NCBI GenBank assembly: GCA_019232985.1
Contig: JAFAMW010000060.1
Span: 1-64,000, forward strand
Reading direction: 5' to 3'
From: Roseateles sp.
GTDB taxonomy: Bacteria > Pseudomonadota > Gammaproteobacteria > Burkholderiales > Burkholderiaceae
Length of the DNA stretch: 64,000 bases
The position numbers and the translations under genes are program-made. The notes under the pieces are model-generated. The model made no database searches. It saw only the letters and a program-made list of their open reading frames with translations, and was not told where the DNA came from. Of the stretch, positions 63,854-64,000 are shown in pieces (within the stretch, counting starts at the first letter, position 1; each line of letters begins with the position of its first letter).

Positions 63854-64000
63854 TCAGCCGGACTGAGTCGCGGCGCCGCCCGGCGCGGCGGCCTGGTGGA
63901 CCACGCGCTGCGGATACGGGATGTCGACGCCGAGGCCGTTGAGCAGGCGCAGCACCGCGAAGTTGACGTCCGAGCGCACGCCGCCCTGGCCGTTGTGCGG
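63854..64000 (-). CDS. MscS-family mechanosensitive channel, C-terminal fragment
   Basis: The gene is cut by the right edge of the window; 48 C-terminal residues are visible. The string SDVNFAVLRLLNGLGVDIPY followed by PQRVVH resembles the cytoplasmic beta-domain end of MscS-type channels. The rest of the protein is outside the window, so family assignment rests on this short stretch. Confidence 0.7.
   Translation of the reverse strand, partial: PHNGQGGVRSDVNFAVLRLLNGLGVDIPYPQRVVHQAAAPGGAATQSG

Overview
The window is about 64 kb of very GC-rich, densely packed bacterial chromosome. It reads as a betaproteobacterium of the order Burkholderiales. The signs are a Bug/TctC-type solute-binding protein, the small Trp-rich protein family, an aat-bpt pair, a ZTP-type riboswitch in front of glyA followed by nrdR, Entner-Doudoroff genes edd-eda, NodT-type outer-membrane factors and an Fnr protein with its own TTGAC-N4-ATCAA box. 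I see no insertion sequence, phage, plasmid gene or CRISPR array. No stretch longer than 300 bases lacks a gene. The longest gaps are 37392-37677, 50147-50400, 47494-47730 and 38530-38745, and each holds regulatory features listed below.

Layout. 1-3000: end of mutL, an RluF/RsuA-type pseudouridine synthase and miaA. 2999-8798: leftward marR, outer-membrane factor, emrA and emrB, joined by ATGA overlaps at the first two junctions and followed by a degenerate GGDEF protein; a near-perfect operator lies between marR and a divergent ABC exporter (8836-10608). 10.6-17.7 kb: thyA, a cyclic-nucleotide-binding/thioredoxin-reductase-like fusion, folA, a DUF4337-like membrane protein, a LysR/SDR divergent pair, a MaoC-like hydratase and xth. 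17.9-23.6 kb: a MacA-MacB-NodT efflux operon and a Bug protein. 23.6-29.3 kb: a second MarR with two operator-like palindromes and a PaaI-type thioesterase, edd-eda with a HexR-like palindrome, a ChaC-like protein, a MobA-like nucleotidyltransferase and pdxH. 29.4-37.4 kb: msrA, a giant AsmA/DUF748 protein, a DUF218 protein, a secreted metallo-beta-lactamase-fold protein and ubiD, with a hairpin-rich 171-base convergent spacer. 37.7-40.4 kb: lytic transglycosylase, ZTP riboswitch-glyA and nrdR. 40.6-44.8 kb: five tightly packed type IV minor-pilin genes without pilY1. 44.8-51.2 kb: clpS-clpA, a cold-shock gene, a methyltransferase, icd and fnr. 51.3-64 kb: acnA, ribE, an ArsC/YffB-like protein, aat-bpt, a glycosyltransferase, an LhgO-like oxidase, tRNA-Val, dnaQ, lgt, a LysR/ilvD divergent pair, a Trp-rich small protein, a c-type cytochrome and the tail of an MscS-like channel.

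How parts fit together. Most genes are housekeeping. The recurring theme is regulation. Two divergent MarR-controlled units and two divergent LysR-controlled units each carry a recognisable operator or dyad. Four Fnr-type boxes (fnr itself, the cold-shock gene, the degenerate GGDEF gene, the glycosyltransferase) suggest that an oxygen-responsive regulon touches c-di-GMP signalling and cold-shock genes. The most unusual protein observations are the GGDEF domain whose active-site signature is destroyed while the inhibitory RxxD site is kept, the CNB-thioredoxin-reductase fusion lacking CxxC, and a PilV-like minor pilin with a perfect EF-hand loop. I found no clearly new multi-gene defence or mobile system here.
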